Source of the DNA: an uncultured Gammaproteobacteria bacterium
GTDB taxonomy: Bacteria; Pseudomonadota; Gammaproteobacteria; Nitrosococcales; Methylophagaceae
Reading direction: 5' to 3'
NCBI GenBank assembly: GCA_913042265.1
Contig: CAJWKF010000002.1
Coordinates: 1 to 64,000, forward strand
Length of the DNA stretch: 64,000 nucleotides
A model generated the notes under the pieces. It made no database searches. It saw only the letters and a program-made list of their open reading frames with translations, and was not told the origin of the DNA. The position numbers and the translations under genes are program-made. The first letter of the stretch is position 1; every line of letters begins with the position of its first letter. Below are positions 1 to 9,427 of the stretch, one piece after another.

Positions 1-928
1 TAATTGATGCTTTAACGGGAATGTACCACATATTGTCCGTGGCAAATGCGCGACATTTGATGGCATCTTTTTCTGTCATTATAATTGGGTTGTTGTCATT
101 AAAGTGTAAATCTACCGCTTTGAAACGGTGATGGTCTATAAAATAATGGGGTTCGATATTGAGGCCAGAATCACGTAGGTAGTTGAAAAATCGTTCAGGG
201 TGGCCAATGCCCGCAAGCGTGTGAACAGTTTGATCCCCAAAATCAGCAAGCGTCTGTTGTACTCCTTTATCTGCTACATTAATCACTGGGCCAGGATTAA
301 GTGTCATAACATAACGAGCGTTGCTATTCCCACCATTTGAAATGGTGAAGTCGACATGTCTTAGACGGCTAATAGGTTCACGTAAAGGACCTGCTGGTAG
401 GCAATAATGATTACCAAAACCTCTAAGTCCATCAACGACGACAATTTCGATATCACGGCCTAAAGCGTAATGCTGCAGACCATCGTCACTTATAATTACA
501 TCACATTGGTGCTCTTTGATGAGGAATTTTGCTGCATCAACCCGTTTTGGTGAAACAGCCATTGGGCAGTTTGTTTGCTGACTGATAATAACAGGCTCGT
601 CTCCTACTATAGAAGGGTCACTATTATGTCGAACATCTTGTGGATAATTATCGGCAAAGCCACCATAGCCGCGACTGATAATGCCTGGATTGTAGCCGGC
701 TTGCTTTAATTTCGTAGCTAACCAAATCACAGTGGGTGTTTTTCCCGTGCCACCAACAGTAATGTTACCTACTATAATGACAGGTACAGCTACCTTATGT
801 TGCTTGATAACACCAGCTTGGTAAGCTAAGCGTCTGATAGCAATAATAAATTGATATAAGACGCTTATGGGGAGTAATATTAGTCGGATTATGCGAAGTT
901 CATACCAAGAGTCAGTGAGCCATTTCAT
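1..928 (-). CDS. lpxK: Tetraacyldisaccharide 4'-kinase LpxK (3' end cut by window start)
   Basis: Minus-strand frame from ATG at 926-928 reads MKWLTDSWYELRIIRLILLPISVLYQFIIAIRRLAYQAGV...VPVIIVGNITVGGTGKTPTVIWLA; Walker-A-like GGTGKTP typical of LpxK. Not in the ORF track because it runs off the window. Adjacent to msbA. Confidence 0.93.
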   Translation of the reverse strand, partial: MKWLTDSWYELRIIRLILLPISVLYQFIIAIRRLAYQAGVIKQHKVAVPVIIVGNITVGGTGKTPTVIWLATKLKQAGYNPGIISRGYGGFADNYPQDVRHNSDPSIVGDEPVIISQQTNCPMAVSPKRVDAAKFLIKEHQCDVIISDDGLQHYALGRDIEIVVVDGLRGFGNHYCLPAGPLREPISRLRHVDFTISNGGNSNARYVMTLNPGPVINVADKGVQQTLADFGDQTVHTLAGIGHPERFFNYLRDSGLNIEPHYFIDHHRFKAVDLHFNDNNPIIMTEKDAIKCRAFATDNMWYIPVKASI

Positions 929-933
929 ATTAG

Positions 934-2688
934 TTACTTTTCTTGGAATTGCAATCGGTGTAATTCGGCATAATGCTGGCCTTTTGTAATCAATGAAGTA
1001 TGAGTGCCAGTTTCTACGATTTTCCCCTGATGCATGACTATAATTTTATCGGCTTTTTCAATTGTCGATAAACGATGTGCAATGACGAGTGTAGTGCGTT
1101 GCTTTATCAATGTTTCAAGAGCTGCTTGGATATGTCGCTCGGCTTCGGTATCAAGTGAAGCGGTAGCCTCGTCAAGTACAAGGATGGGGGCATCACTTAA
1201 TAAGGCTCTTGCGATGGCTATTCTCTGACGTTGTCCTCCTGAAAGAAGAACACCATTTTGTCCAATATGCGTTGCCAGTCCTTGTGGCAATTTCTCAATA
1301 AACTCCCAGGCATGTGCTGACTTTGCAGCTTCAACAATCCGTTCATTGCTCACATATTCCTGATGGCCATAGACGATATTATCAGCCACAGTACCCTTGA
1401 AAAGAACGACTCGTTGATCAACAAAAGTCATTTGATCTCGAAGGTCATTTAGTTTGAATTTACTAATATCAATATCATCTAGTAATATTTTGCCGCTAGT
1501 GATTTGATAAAAACGGGCAAGTAGACCTACTAAGGTTGTCTTACCACTTCCTGATTGGCCAACAAAAGCAATAGTTTGTCCTGTCTTAGCATGGAATGAA
1601 ATATTGTTGAGGACTGACCCCTTTTCATCATTGTATTGAAAATTAACTTGTTGATACTTAATATCACCTTGGGCATTGTCGAGAGCTTTTGTACCAGTAT
1701 CTAATTCAGGTGTTTGATCGAGTAGACTGAAAATGCTGTGTGATGCAGCTATGCCTGCTTGCAGTTTTGAGTTCACTTTAGTGAGCCGTTTTAATGGTGT
1801 TAAAATCATGAACATGGCAGTTATAAACGAGATAAAGCTACCGACAGAGATGGCTTCCAACATCTCTGGAAGTGTTGCGAGGTAGATAACAACGGATAAA
1901 CCAAGGACCGCAACTAATTGAATCAAAGGTTGGCTGATAGCCTCTGTAGCAATCTTTTTCATTCGTTGCTGGCGGTTTTTCTGATTAACTTTGTCGAAAC
2001 GTTTAGTTTCGTATGATTGACTGCTAAAAGTTTTAACTTCACGATGACCATCAATCACCTCATTACAAATGTGGCCAACATCTCCCATGGAGTCTTGAAT
2101 ATTTTTACTAATACTGCGAAAACGAGTACTTATTTTGTAAACAAAGTAACCAATAATTGGGACAGTGGTTAATATGATTAGTGATAACATACCATTTAGG
2201 TAAATCATCCAGGCTAATAAACCAATAATTGTGAGCGTATCCCTTATGAGGGTGAGAATGGCATCTGTTGTTGCAGTAGCTACTTGCTCAACGTCATAAA
2301 GTAATTTTGACATCAACTGCCCTGAAGTACTTTGGTCATAAAAGCTTGAAGGAAGTGTAATAAGACTTTCAAACATCTCTTCACGAAGGTTTTTTATGAT
2401 ATTTCGAGCGATCCAGCCCAGCCCATATGCAGTGAAAAAATTGGCGAGACCTCTTATTAAAAATAAAACGATTAACGCAAAAGGTAGTAGTTTGATGGTT
2501 TGGGGGTCACGCTCGACAAAACTACCATCTAGTAATGGTTTCATCATGGCTGCCAAGCCAGTTTCTGTTGCAGCAAACACTGCCATTGCAAGTATAGCTG
2601 CAGAGAAGACAAGCCAATAGGGTTTGACGTATTTTAATAAGCGACGATAAAGGTCACTTGGTGTCATTTCAGGGATGTTTTGATTCAT
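934..2688 (-). CDS. msbA: Lipid A export ABC transporter, fused permease/ATPase MsbA
   Basis: 584 aa; TM domain plus Walker A GQSGSGKTT, signature LSGGQRQRIAIARALL, Walker B ILVLDEATASLD; next to lpxK. Confidence 0.95.
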   Translation of the reverse strand: MNQNIPEMTPSDLYRRLLKYVKPYWLVFSAAILAMAVFAATETGLAAMMKPLLDGSFVERDPQTIKLLPFALIVLFLIRGLANFFTAYGLGWIARNIIKNLREEMFESLITLPSSFYDQSTSGQLMSKLLYDVEQVATATTDAILTLIRDTLTIIGLLAWMIYLNGMLSLIILTTVPIIGYFVYKISTRFRSISKNIQDSMGDVGHICNEVIDGHREVKTFSSQSYETKRFDKVNQKNRQQRMKKIATEAISQPLIQLVAVLGLSVVIYLATLPEMLEAISVGSFISFITAMFMILTPLKRLTKVNSKLQAGIAASHSIFSLLDQTPELDTGTKALDNAQGDIKYQQVNFQYNDEKGSVLNNISFHAKTGQTIAFVGQSGSGKTTLVGLLARFYQITSGKILLDDIDISKFKLNDLRDQMTFVDQRVVLFKGTVADNIVYGHQEYVSNERIVEAAKSAHAWEFIEKLPQGLATHIGQNGVLLSGGQRQRIAIARALLSDAPILVLDEATASLDTEAERHIQAALETLIKQRTTLVIAHRLSTIEKADKIIVMHQGKIVETGTHTSLITKGQHYAELHRLQFQEK

Positions 2689-2692
2689 TATA

Positions 2693-2827
2693 TCAGCTGA
2701 CTTTTGGCGGTAAAATATGTGAAGTTAATTGGCTCCAAAAATGTTTGGCAATAATGCCAGCAGTAAAAACTGAGCAGACGAGTAAAGGTATCATTAACAA
2801 GCCATCAGCTATTATAAGCTCTAACAT
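2693..2827 (-). pseudogene. ExbB/TolQ/MotA-family N-terminal remnant (44 codons then stop)
   Basis: Minus-strand ATG at 2825-2827 gives MLELIIADGLLMIPLLVCSVFTAGIIAKHFWSQLTSHILPPKVS*, resembling ExbB N-termini (M-E-L-I-x-A-G-G-x-L-M-x-P-I-L-L-C-S-...-I-I-E-R-x-W-x-L). No exbB body or exbD follows; msbA starts immediately downstream. Two further in-frame ATGs lie just upstream. Confidence 0.6.
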
Positions 2828-3032
2828 ATTGTTGTGCTCTAACATAATAAGTAAACCAGATGACATGATACGTGAAAAATGCCATAGTCAATAGCTGCTC
2901 TCATTGAAGTTTTTTCATGACATGTTGAAAAGCTATAAGTTGGCGTAGCTCTTATTGCATAAAAGCTATCATAATATTGCCAGCCAAGTAGTACCATGAA
3001 GTATTTCAACATATTTGGATAACATTTAATAC

Positions 3033-3052
3033 TGCCAATATTTATATTGGCA
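3033..3052. repeat. Near-perfect palindrome TGCCAATAT-TT-ATATTGGCA
   Basis: 9-bp inverted arms with a 2-nt centre, in the noncoding stretch upstream of the DUF2062 gene. Confidence 0.6.
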
Positions 3053-3268
3053 ATAACTCTATTGTCTATTTCAGAAATAAAATAACTTATGTATTAAGTC
3101 GAGTGCTTGTGCAGAAGAGTACGAAAGATTGAAAATGGTCCAGCTAAAGGTGGAGTTTGATGCTAATGTTGGTAATTTTAGATCAGTAGTATGAATGTTA
3201 TAATTTGCATAGTAGTTTTCTTTTTACGCTGGTAGCAGTGCTTAACTCAACGATAAAAATGAGATTTT

Positions 3269-3793
3269 ATGCCTCGTAGGTATTTAAAACATATAATGCC
3301 AGATCACAGGACGATGCGTGAGCACCCTCACTTGCAGCGTTTTGGACAGCGATTAGCAGAGCCAAAATTATGGCACCTTAACAGGCGATCAATTGCATTT
3401 GGTCTAGCGCTAGGTTTGTTCGTTGGTTTTATGCCTATTTTAGGCCAAATGTTCGTAGCGGCGGGGTTAGCAATTGTAATTCGAGTGAACCTACCCATAG
3501 CAGTTATGGCTGTTTGGATAACGAACCCCATTACAATGGGCCCTATTTACTTCATTGCCTACCAAATTGGTGCTGCAGTATTGGCAATGCCAGTTGCTGA
3601 GCAAACGTTCACTATGTCGTGGGAATGGTTCACACACGAGTTTATAGCTATTTGGCAGCCATTGATTTTAGGAAGCTTTGTTTTAGGCACTATTGCTGCG
3701 ATATTAGGTGTTTTATTTGTACGTATTTTCTGGCGAGTTATTGTGGTTAGAAATTGGTTGAAAAGGTACAAAAAAAAGGATGGGGCTTCATAG
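3269..3793 (+). CDS. DUF2062 domain-containing membrane protein
   Basis: 174 aa; ...RRSIAFGLALGLFVGFMPILGQMFVAAGLAIVIRVNLPIAVMAVWITNPITMGPIYFIAYQIG typical of DUF2062; neighbours lolDC as in pseudomonads. Confidence 0.88.
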   Translation: MPRRYLKHIMPDHRTMREHPHLQRFGQRLAEPKLWHLNRRSIAFGLALGLFVGFMPILGQMFVAAGLAIVIRVNLPIAVMAVWITNPITMGPIYFIAYQIGAAVLAMPVAEQTFTMSWEWFTHEFIAIWQPLILGSFVLGTIAAILGVLFVRIFWRVIVVRNWLKRYKKKDGAS

Positions 3794-3799
3794 CCCCAT
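3770..3799 (-). terminator. Rho-independent terminator of the lol operon, embedded in overlapping convergent CDS ends
   Basis: Perfect 8-bp stem ATGGGGCT-TCAT-AGCCCCAT (3780-3799); on the minus strand it is followed by CC and an 8-T tract (A8 at 3770-3777 on plus). Confidence 0.8.
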
Positions 3800-4486
3800 A
3801 CCTGTGGAGGTAGTAAGGTGACCATCTTTGAGTGTTAGTATTGTTTCCATTTGGCTAGCAAGCTCGATATCATGAGTGACAATAACTAATGCTGTCCTCA
3901 ATGATTCATTTAGTTCAAGGATAAGATCAAAGATACCTTGTGCTGTGCGGTGGTCTAAGTTTCCTGTAGGTTCATCTGCAAGAAGACAGTCTGGTTTAGT
4001 AATGAGAGCACGCGCAAGTGCCGCACGTTGCCGTTCCCCACCGGAGAGTTCGCTAGGTTTGTGAACCAATCGATGGCTTAAGCCGACTTTTATTAATAAA
4101 TCTTCGGCTTGTTGTTCAGCTTGTTTTGGTTTTGTACCTCCAATAATGAGTGGGATGGCCACATTTTCGACGGCACTAAACTCGGGTAGTAAGTGATGAA
4201 ATTGATATACAAAGCCTAGACTCTTGTTACGTAATTGGCTTAGAGTTTTAACAGAGAGTTTGTTAATATCCTGACCGTGAATTTTAATGCTTCCACTTGA
4301 AGGTTTATCAAGCCCACCAAGGAGATGTAATAAGGTACTTTTTCCTGAACCTGAACTACCAATAATAGCGATGCGGTCACCTTTTTGAACCGATAGGTTT
4401 ACATTACTGAGAACATTTGTTTTCAATTGACCATCGGCGAATTGTTTACTAGTGTTTTTACATTCGATGACGATAGAGTTAGTCAT
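3788..4486 (-). CDS. lolD: Lipoprotein-releasing system ATP-binding protein LolD
   Basis: 232 aa; GSSGSGKSTLLHLLGGLDKPSSG, LSGGERQRAALARALI, DEPTGNLD; overlaps lolC/E. Confidence 0.94.
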   Translation of the reverse strand: MTNSIVIECKNTSKQFADGQLKTNVLSNVNLSVQKGDRIAIIGSSGSGKSTLLHLLGGLDKPSSGSIKIHGQDINKLSVKTLSQLRNKSLGFVYQFHHLLPEFSAVENVAIPLIIGGTKPKQAEQQAEDLLIKVGLSHRLVHKPSELSGGERQRAALARALITKPDCLLADEPTGNLDHRTAQGIFDLILELNESLRTALVIVTHDIELASQMETILTLKDGHLTTSTGMGL

Positions 4487-5726
4487 AGCGCAACGCCTCA
4501 GCCGGCTGAGTCTGTGCCGCCTTCCATGAAGGATAGATGGTGGAAATTAAGGAAAGAGCAAAAGCAGTTAGACCAATAGTAGTAACATCATCCCAATGTA
4601 AGTCAGAGGGTAGATTGCTGATGTAGTAGACATCAGCAGGAAGGAATTGGTAGCCCATAACAGTCTCTAGTGAGGCAATAATGTTTTCAATATTTAATGC
4701 TAAACTGACGCCCCCGATAACGCCTAAAAGCGTTCCAAATATACCGATTAATACACCTTGCACCATAAAGATAGCCATTATATCGCTGGGAGTCATACCT
4801 AGGGTTCTCAAAATGGCGATATCAGACTGTTTATCAGTGACCATCATGATGAGTGTTGAGACAATATTAAAAGCTGCAACAGCAACGATGAGTAGTAAGA
4901 TCACGAACATGACCGTTTTTTCTGTTTTTAGGGCACGAAAGAAATTAGCATGTTGGTATGTCCAGTCGACTGCACGATACTCAGGACCCAAATTTTTCAT
5001 AATGTTGTGAGTAATTTGAGGAGCTTGGAATACATCATCAAGCTTTAGTCTTAATCCAGTCACTTGGTCTGGGATACGAAATAGTTTAGCGGTATCCTCA
5101 ATGTTCATAATAGCTAAAGCACTGTCGTATTCATACATGCCAATTTCAAAAATACCGACCACATTTAGACGTTTTAACCGCGGAATAACACCAGCTGGTG
5201 TTGGATTGACATGAGGAGTTATTAAAGTGATTTTATCACCCGTACGGACACCCATAGCGCGAGCTAAATCATGGCCAAGAATTATGCCAAATCCACCGGG
5301 GTTTAGGTTGTTAAAGTTACCTTGAATAATATTTTCATGAATAGTAGAAACGCGAGGTTCTAGTGTTGGATCTATGCCACGTATGAGGGTACCTCTAACT
5401 CGGTTACCCTTGCTAAGCATTGCTTGCCCTTCAACAAAAGGTGCTGAATCTAGTAAATGGGGTTGGTGCTGTATTTGGCTTTGTAAGTTTTTCCAATCTG
5501 AGAGTGGACTGCCATTTCCGGTAATAAAGGCGTGTGAGGTCATACCTAAGATACGTTCGCGTAATTCTTTTTCAAAACCATTCATTACAGATAAAACTGT
5601 GATCAATGCTGCAACGCCCAATGCAACCCCAAACATTGAAGTTAGCGATATAAAGGAAATAAAATGATTTCGCCGTTTTGCACGCGTGTAACGTAAACCG
5701 ATATATACGCTTAATGGATTAAACAT
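4479..5726 (-). CDS. Lipoprotein-releasing system transmembrane protein LolC/LolE family
   Basis: 415 aa; N-terminal FNPLSVYIGLRYTRAKRRNHFISFISLTSMFGVALGVAALITVLSVMNGFEKELRERILG is characteristic of LolC/E; C-terminal FtsX-like domain. Confidence 0.94.
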   Translation of the reverse strand: MFNPLSVYIGLRYTRAKRRNHFISFISLTSMFGVALGVAALITVLSVMNGFEKELRERILGMTSHAFITGNGSPLSDWKNLQSQIQHQPHLLDSAPFVEGQAMLSKGNRVRGTLIRGIDPTLEPRVSTIHENIIQGNFNNLNPGGFGIILGHDLARAMGVRTGDKITLITPHVNPTPAGVIPRLKRLNVVGIFEIGMYEYDSALAIMNIEDTAKLFRIPDQVTGLRLKLDDVFQAPQITHNIMKNLGPEYRAVDWTYQHANFFRALKTEKTVMFVILLLIVAVAAFNIVSTLIMMVTDKQSDIAILRTLGMTPSDIMAIFMVQGVLIGIFGTLLGVIGGVSLALNIENIIASLETVMGYQFLPADVYYISNLPSDLHWDDVTTIGLTAFALSLISTIYPSWKAAQTQPAEALRYD

Positions 5727-5778
5727 AATTAATTAATGTACTCGGTTTCCTTGTACGAAGAGGAGTCTATACTGGCTA

Positions 5779-6441
5779 TCATTTGGGATTAATAACTTTG
5801 GTGCCATCTTCGCTTCCTAAAAGTAGGACATCAGCAGGCCTCATAGCAAATAGACCGTTTGTAACAACCCCCACGATATTATTTAATGTTTTTTCAAGGG
5901 AGATCGGCTCCATTATATCCCATCCATGGACGTCTAGGATGACGTTACTATTATCAGTAACAAAGCCTTCACGATATATGGGTTGGCCGCCTAATTTAAC
6001 AATTTCTCTTGCGACGTAGCTGCGCGACATGGGCACGACTTCGACGGGTAAAGGAAACTTACCAAGGACGTGAATTAATTTACTTTCATCGGCAATACAA
6101 ATGAACTTTTCACTCGCGGCAGCAATAATTTTCTCGCGGGTTAATGCGCCGCCGCCGCCTTTTATTAGTTGTAAGTAATGGTTGGCTTCATCAGCACCGT
6201 CAACGTAACTTTGGATTGTGCCGACCTCATTTAATTCAAAAACTTCAATGCCATGAGCCTCGAGACGTTTAGTTGATACGATTGAGCTTGAGACAGCCCC
6301 ATCAATTTTACCTTTTATTGTAGCCAATGCATCAATAAAGTGGTTCACAGTAGAACCAGTTCCTACGCCGATGATCCCACCTGTTGTGATATGGTCTAGT
6401 GCTGAATAAGCGGCTTGCTTTTTTAATTCATCAGCTGTCAT
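5779..6441 (-). CDS. rpiA: Ribose-5-phosphate isomerase A
   Basis: 220 aa; [34 protein letters not shown] motifs. Confidence 0.96.
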   Translation of the reverse strand: MTADELKKQAAYSALDHITTGGIIGVGTGSTVNHFIDALATIKGKIDGAVSSSIVSTKRLEAHGIEVFELNEVGTIQSYVDGADEANHYLQLIKGGGGALTREKIIAAASEKFICIADESKLIHVLGKFPLPVEVVPMSRSYVAREIVKLGGQPIYREGFVTDNSNVILDVHGWDIMEPISLEKTLNNIVGVVTNGLFAMRPADVLLLGSEDGTKVINPK

Positions 6442-6571
6442 AGCTATTTCCTTTATTCAATGATAAGTCTGGATATTATTATAGTAATTATAGAGATAAA
6501 TACTGTGTAATGGTAACGTATCACTAAAGAAGTTAAAGATTCATTTTATAGGTTAAAGAAATAGTGTTGTC

Positions 6572-8086
6572 ATGCTGACTGAATATGTAGAAAAAATCAT
6601 CAACTCACGAGTTTATGATGTGGCAATTGAGTCACCATTAGATAATATGTCGCGATTATCTGACCGAATGGCTAATACCATTTGGCTAAAACGTGAAGAC
6701 TTACAATCTATTTTTTCATTTAAATTAAGAGGCGCATACAATCGCATGTGCCGATTGAATGACGAGGAGCGTATTAATGGTGTTGTAGCAGCCTCTGCTG
6801 GGAATCATGCTCAGGGTGTAGCTTTATCCGCCCAAAAGCTGGGTGTTTCAGCTTTAATTGTTATGCCAACAACAACCCCTCCAATCAAAGTGGAAGCGGT
6901 GAGAAGTTTTGGCGCTGAGATTATCTTATTTGGTGATGGTTATGACGATGCTTTTGGCCGTGCAGCAACAATTGCTTCTGAGCAAGGACGCACGTTTATC
7001 CATCCTTACGACGATCCGGATGTTATTGCAGGCCAGGGCACCATTGCGATGGAAATTATTCGTCAACATCCTGAGCCACTTGATGCTGTTTTTATTCCTG
7101 TTGGAGGTGGTGGGCTTATTGCAGGGATGGCTGCTTATATCAAAACAATACGGCCTGACATTAAGGTCATAGGGGTGGAGCCTGCAGATGCAGCTAGTTT
7201 GCATGATGCCCTTCAGGCGGGTGAGCGTGTAATTTTAGATCAGGTGGGTTTATTTGCTGATGGAACGGCGGTCAGACAAGTCGGTAAAGAAAACTTTCGT
7301 ATCGCTCGGGAAACTGTTGATGAAGTGATTTTAGTTGATACAGATGAAATTTGTGCAGCAGTGATGGATATCTTTGATGATACGCGGTGTATTGCGGAAC
7401 CTTCGGGTGCGTTAGCCGTTGCCGGTGTTAAAAAGTACATCGAGAAAAATAACATTACAGGTCAAGAGTTTGCGGTTATTAACAGTGGTGCTAATGTGAA
7501 TTTTGATCGCTTACGTCATATCGCTGAGCGTGCAGAGTTGGGTGAAAAACGTGAGGTGCTATTTGCTGCAACGATTGAGGAAGAAGCCGGTAGCTTTCAG
7601 CGATTTTGTCAGGTTTTATCGGACCGAAGTGTGACGGAGTTTAATTATCGTTATGCAGATAGTGGAAGCGCGCAGGTGTTTGTTGGTATTCAAACACAAG
7701 GTGGCTCATCTGAGCGAGGAGTTTTGTTCAATACATTGGAGCAGGCTGGATATGCACTAGTTGATTTTACGGATAATGAAGCAGCGAAATCACACGTTCG
7801 TTATATGGTCGGAGGACATGCACAATTCGTCTTAGATGAACGCTTATATCGTTTTGAGTTTCCCGAGCGACCCGGAGCGCTTCTACGTTTTTTAACACGA
7901 ATGGGTGAGCGATGGAATATTAGTTTATTTCATTATCGAAACCATGGTGCAGCATATGGACGTGTCTTATTGGGAGCACAAGTGAAGGAAGATGAAATAG
8001 ATGAGTTTCATGGTTTTTTAAAAGCCCTGGGATATGTCTTCTGTGATGAAACGGACAATCCAGCTTACAGGCTGTTTTTGAGTTAA
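6572..8086 (+). CDS. ilvA: Threonine ammonia-lyase, biosynthetic
   Basis: 504 aa; PLP motif WLKREDLQSIFSFKLRGAYN, GGGGLIAG, two C-terminal regulatory ACT-like domains. Confidence 0.95.
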   Translation: MLTEYVEKIINSRVYDVAIESPLDNMSRLSDRMANTIWLKREDLQSIFSFKLRGAYNRMCRLNDEERINGVVAASAGNHAQGVALSAQKLGVSALIVMPTTTPPIKVEAVRSFGAEIILFGDGYDDAFGRAATIASEQGRTFIHPYDDPDVIAGQGTIAMEIIRQHPEPLDAVFIPVGGGGLIAGMAAYIKTIRPDIKVIGVEPADAASLHDALQAGERVILDQVGLFADGTAVRQVGKENFRIARETVDEVILVDTDEICAAVMDIFDDTRCIAEPSGALAVAGVKKYIEKNNITGQEFAVINSGANVNFDRLRHIAERAELGEKREVLFAATIEEEAGSFQRFCQVLSDRSVTEFNYRYADSGSAQVFVGIQTQGGSSERGVLFNTLEQAGYALVDFTDNEAAKSHVRYMVGGHAQFVLDERLYRFEFPERPGALLRFLTRMGERWNISLFHYRNHGAAYGRVLLGAQVKEDEIDEFHGFLKALGYVFCDETDNPAYRLFLS

Positions 8087-8159
8087 AAATTTTAAGATAT
8101 AAATTCAATGAACCCCGCTTTATTTCGGGCATTATTAGGTAAGATGATAGAGGAAAAAA

Positions 8160-8879
8160 ATGAAAGCTGAACAAAGAGTCATGGTCGATGGGGAAAGTTT
8201 GATTATAGCGGCAACGGAGCAATTCATCACGGCAGCTAGGTCCGCGATTGCTAAAAGAGGTGTATTTTATGTTGCTCTAGCAGGTGGCTCAACACCTAAA
8301 GGCTTGTATCAGATGTTAGCAACAATGCCGTACTCATCGAAAATAGATTGGTCTCGTGTTCATTTATTTTTTGGGGATGAACGCTGTGTACTGCCAAGTC
8401 ATAATGATAGTAATTTTAAAATGGCATCTGAAGCAATGATCGACACATTACCAATTCCAGAAACCAATGTACATCCTATGCCGACTGAGTTGAGTGATGC
8501 AAGTGAAGTGGCTAAGTGTTATGCAGAAACAATGACTAAAGTAATGAAAGCCGAGCCTTTCGATTTAGTCTTGCTGGGGTTAGGGCCTGATGGCCATATT
8601 GCTTCATTGTTCCCAGATACGCCAGCTCTGGCAGTCACTGACTCAAGGACCACAGATTTGTATGTTGAAAAATTCACCTCTTGGCGGGTGACTATCACTT
8701 ACCCTGTCATTAATGCAGCGAGGCAAGTGATTGTATTTATTGCTGGTGAGGCAAAAGCAGCAATTGTCAATGATATTATGATGGGTGCTATTGATGGCTT
8801 ACCTGTACAGCGTTTAGCTCCACAAGGTGAGTATTATTGGTACATGGATGCTGCTGCAGCTGGCCGATCCGCGCTATAA
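8160..8879 (+). CDS. pgl: 6-phosphogluconolactonase
   Basis: 239 aa; ALAGGSTPKGLYQ, VHLFFGDERCV, LGLGPDGHIASLFP motifs. Confidence 0.94.
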   Translation: MKAEQRVMVDGESLIIAATEQFITAARSAIAKRGVFYVALAGGSTPKGLYQMLATMPYSSKIDWSRVHLFFGDERCVLPSHNDSNFKMASEAMIDTLPIPETNVHPMPTELSDASEVAKCYAETMTKVMKAEPFDLVLLGLGPDGHIASLFPDTPALAVTDSRTTDLYVEKFTSWRVTITYPVINAARQVIVFIAGEAKAAIVNDIMMGAIDGLPVQRLAPQGEYYWYMDAAAAGRSAL

Positions 8880-8887
8880 TAATACTC

Positions 8888-9271
8888 ATGATTACTGAAA
8901 AAGATAAGAACATATCCGTGGGTGTTAAATCATCCTATCTCGAGCATGAGTCTGAACCATCCAAAGCTCGGTATTTATTTGCTTACACGATCACAATAAA
9001 AAATGTCGGAAGTGCCGCTGCTAGGCTGTTGTCCCGTTATTGGAAGATAACAGGCGGTGATGGGCGCGAACAGGAAGTAGAAGGCGATGGTGTAGTGGGT
9101 CAGCACCCTTATTTATCGCCCGCAGATGAGTTTACTTATACAAGTGCTGCGATGTTAGATACACCAGTTGGGATGATGCAGGGCCACTACATGATGGTTG
9201 ATGACCACGGTGACCGATTTGAAGTTTCAATTCCGCCTTTTACATTGGCTGTTCCAAAAACATTACATTAG
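8888..9271 (+). CDS. apaG: ApaG (Co2+/Mg2+ efflux-associated, DUF525 domain)
   Basis: Frame of ORF 8837-9271; better start at ATG 8888 giving MITEKDKNISVGVKSSYLEHESEP...; YTITIKNVGSAAARLLSRYWKITGGDG and VGQHPYLSPADEFTYTS match ApaG. Confidence 0.93.
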   Translation: MITEKDKNISVGVKSSYLEHESEPSKARYLFAYTITIKNVGSAAARLLSRYWKITGGDGREQEVEGDGVVGQHPYLSPADEFTYTSAAMLDTPVGMMQGHYMMVDDHGDRFEVSIPPFTLAVPKTLH

Positions 9272-9427
9272 TACAAGAGCTTTCTTCAGGCATTTTCCTT
9301 CCATTGATATTTTCTTATGGTTATTACAATAGATGCAGTTAGTGTATTTATTCAAAAATTTAGGACTAGTCCAGTAGATATGAAAACAAGGCAACTTTAG
9401 CTGAGCGACGACAGAGGTGAAAAGAAA

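Noticed and set aside
1034-1228. Plus-strand ORFs inside msbA (also 2396-2620)
   Set aside because: Antisense to conserved ABC transporter coding sequence; no independent support.
2658-2894. 78-aa plus-strand ORF
   Set aside because: Antisense to the msbA 5' end and the ExbB-like remnant; the minus-strand reading is the meaningful one.
3328-3531. Minus-strand ORFs antisense to DUF2062 (also 3559-3825)
   Set aside because: Mirror of a well-supported membrane protein gene.
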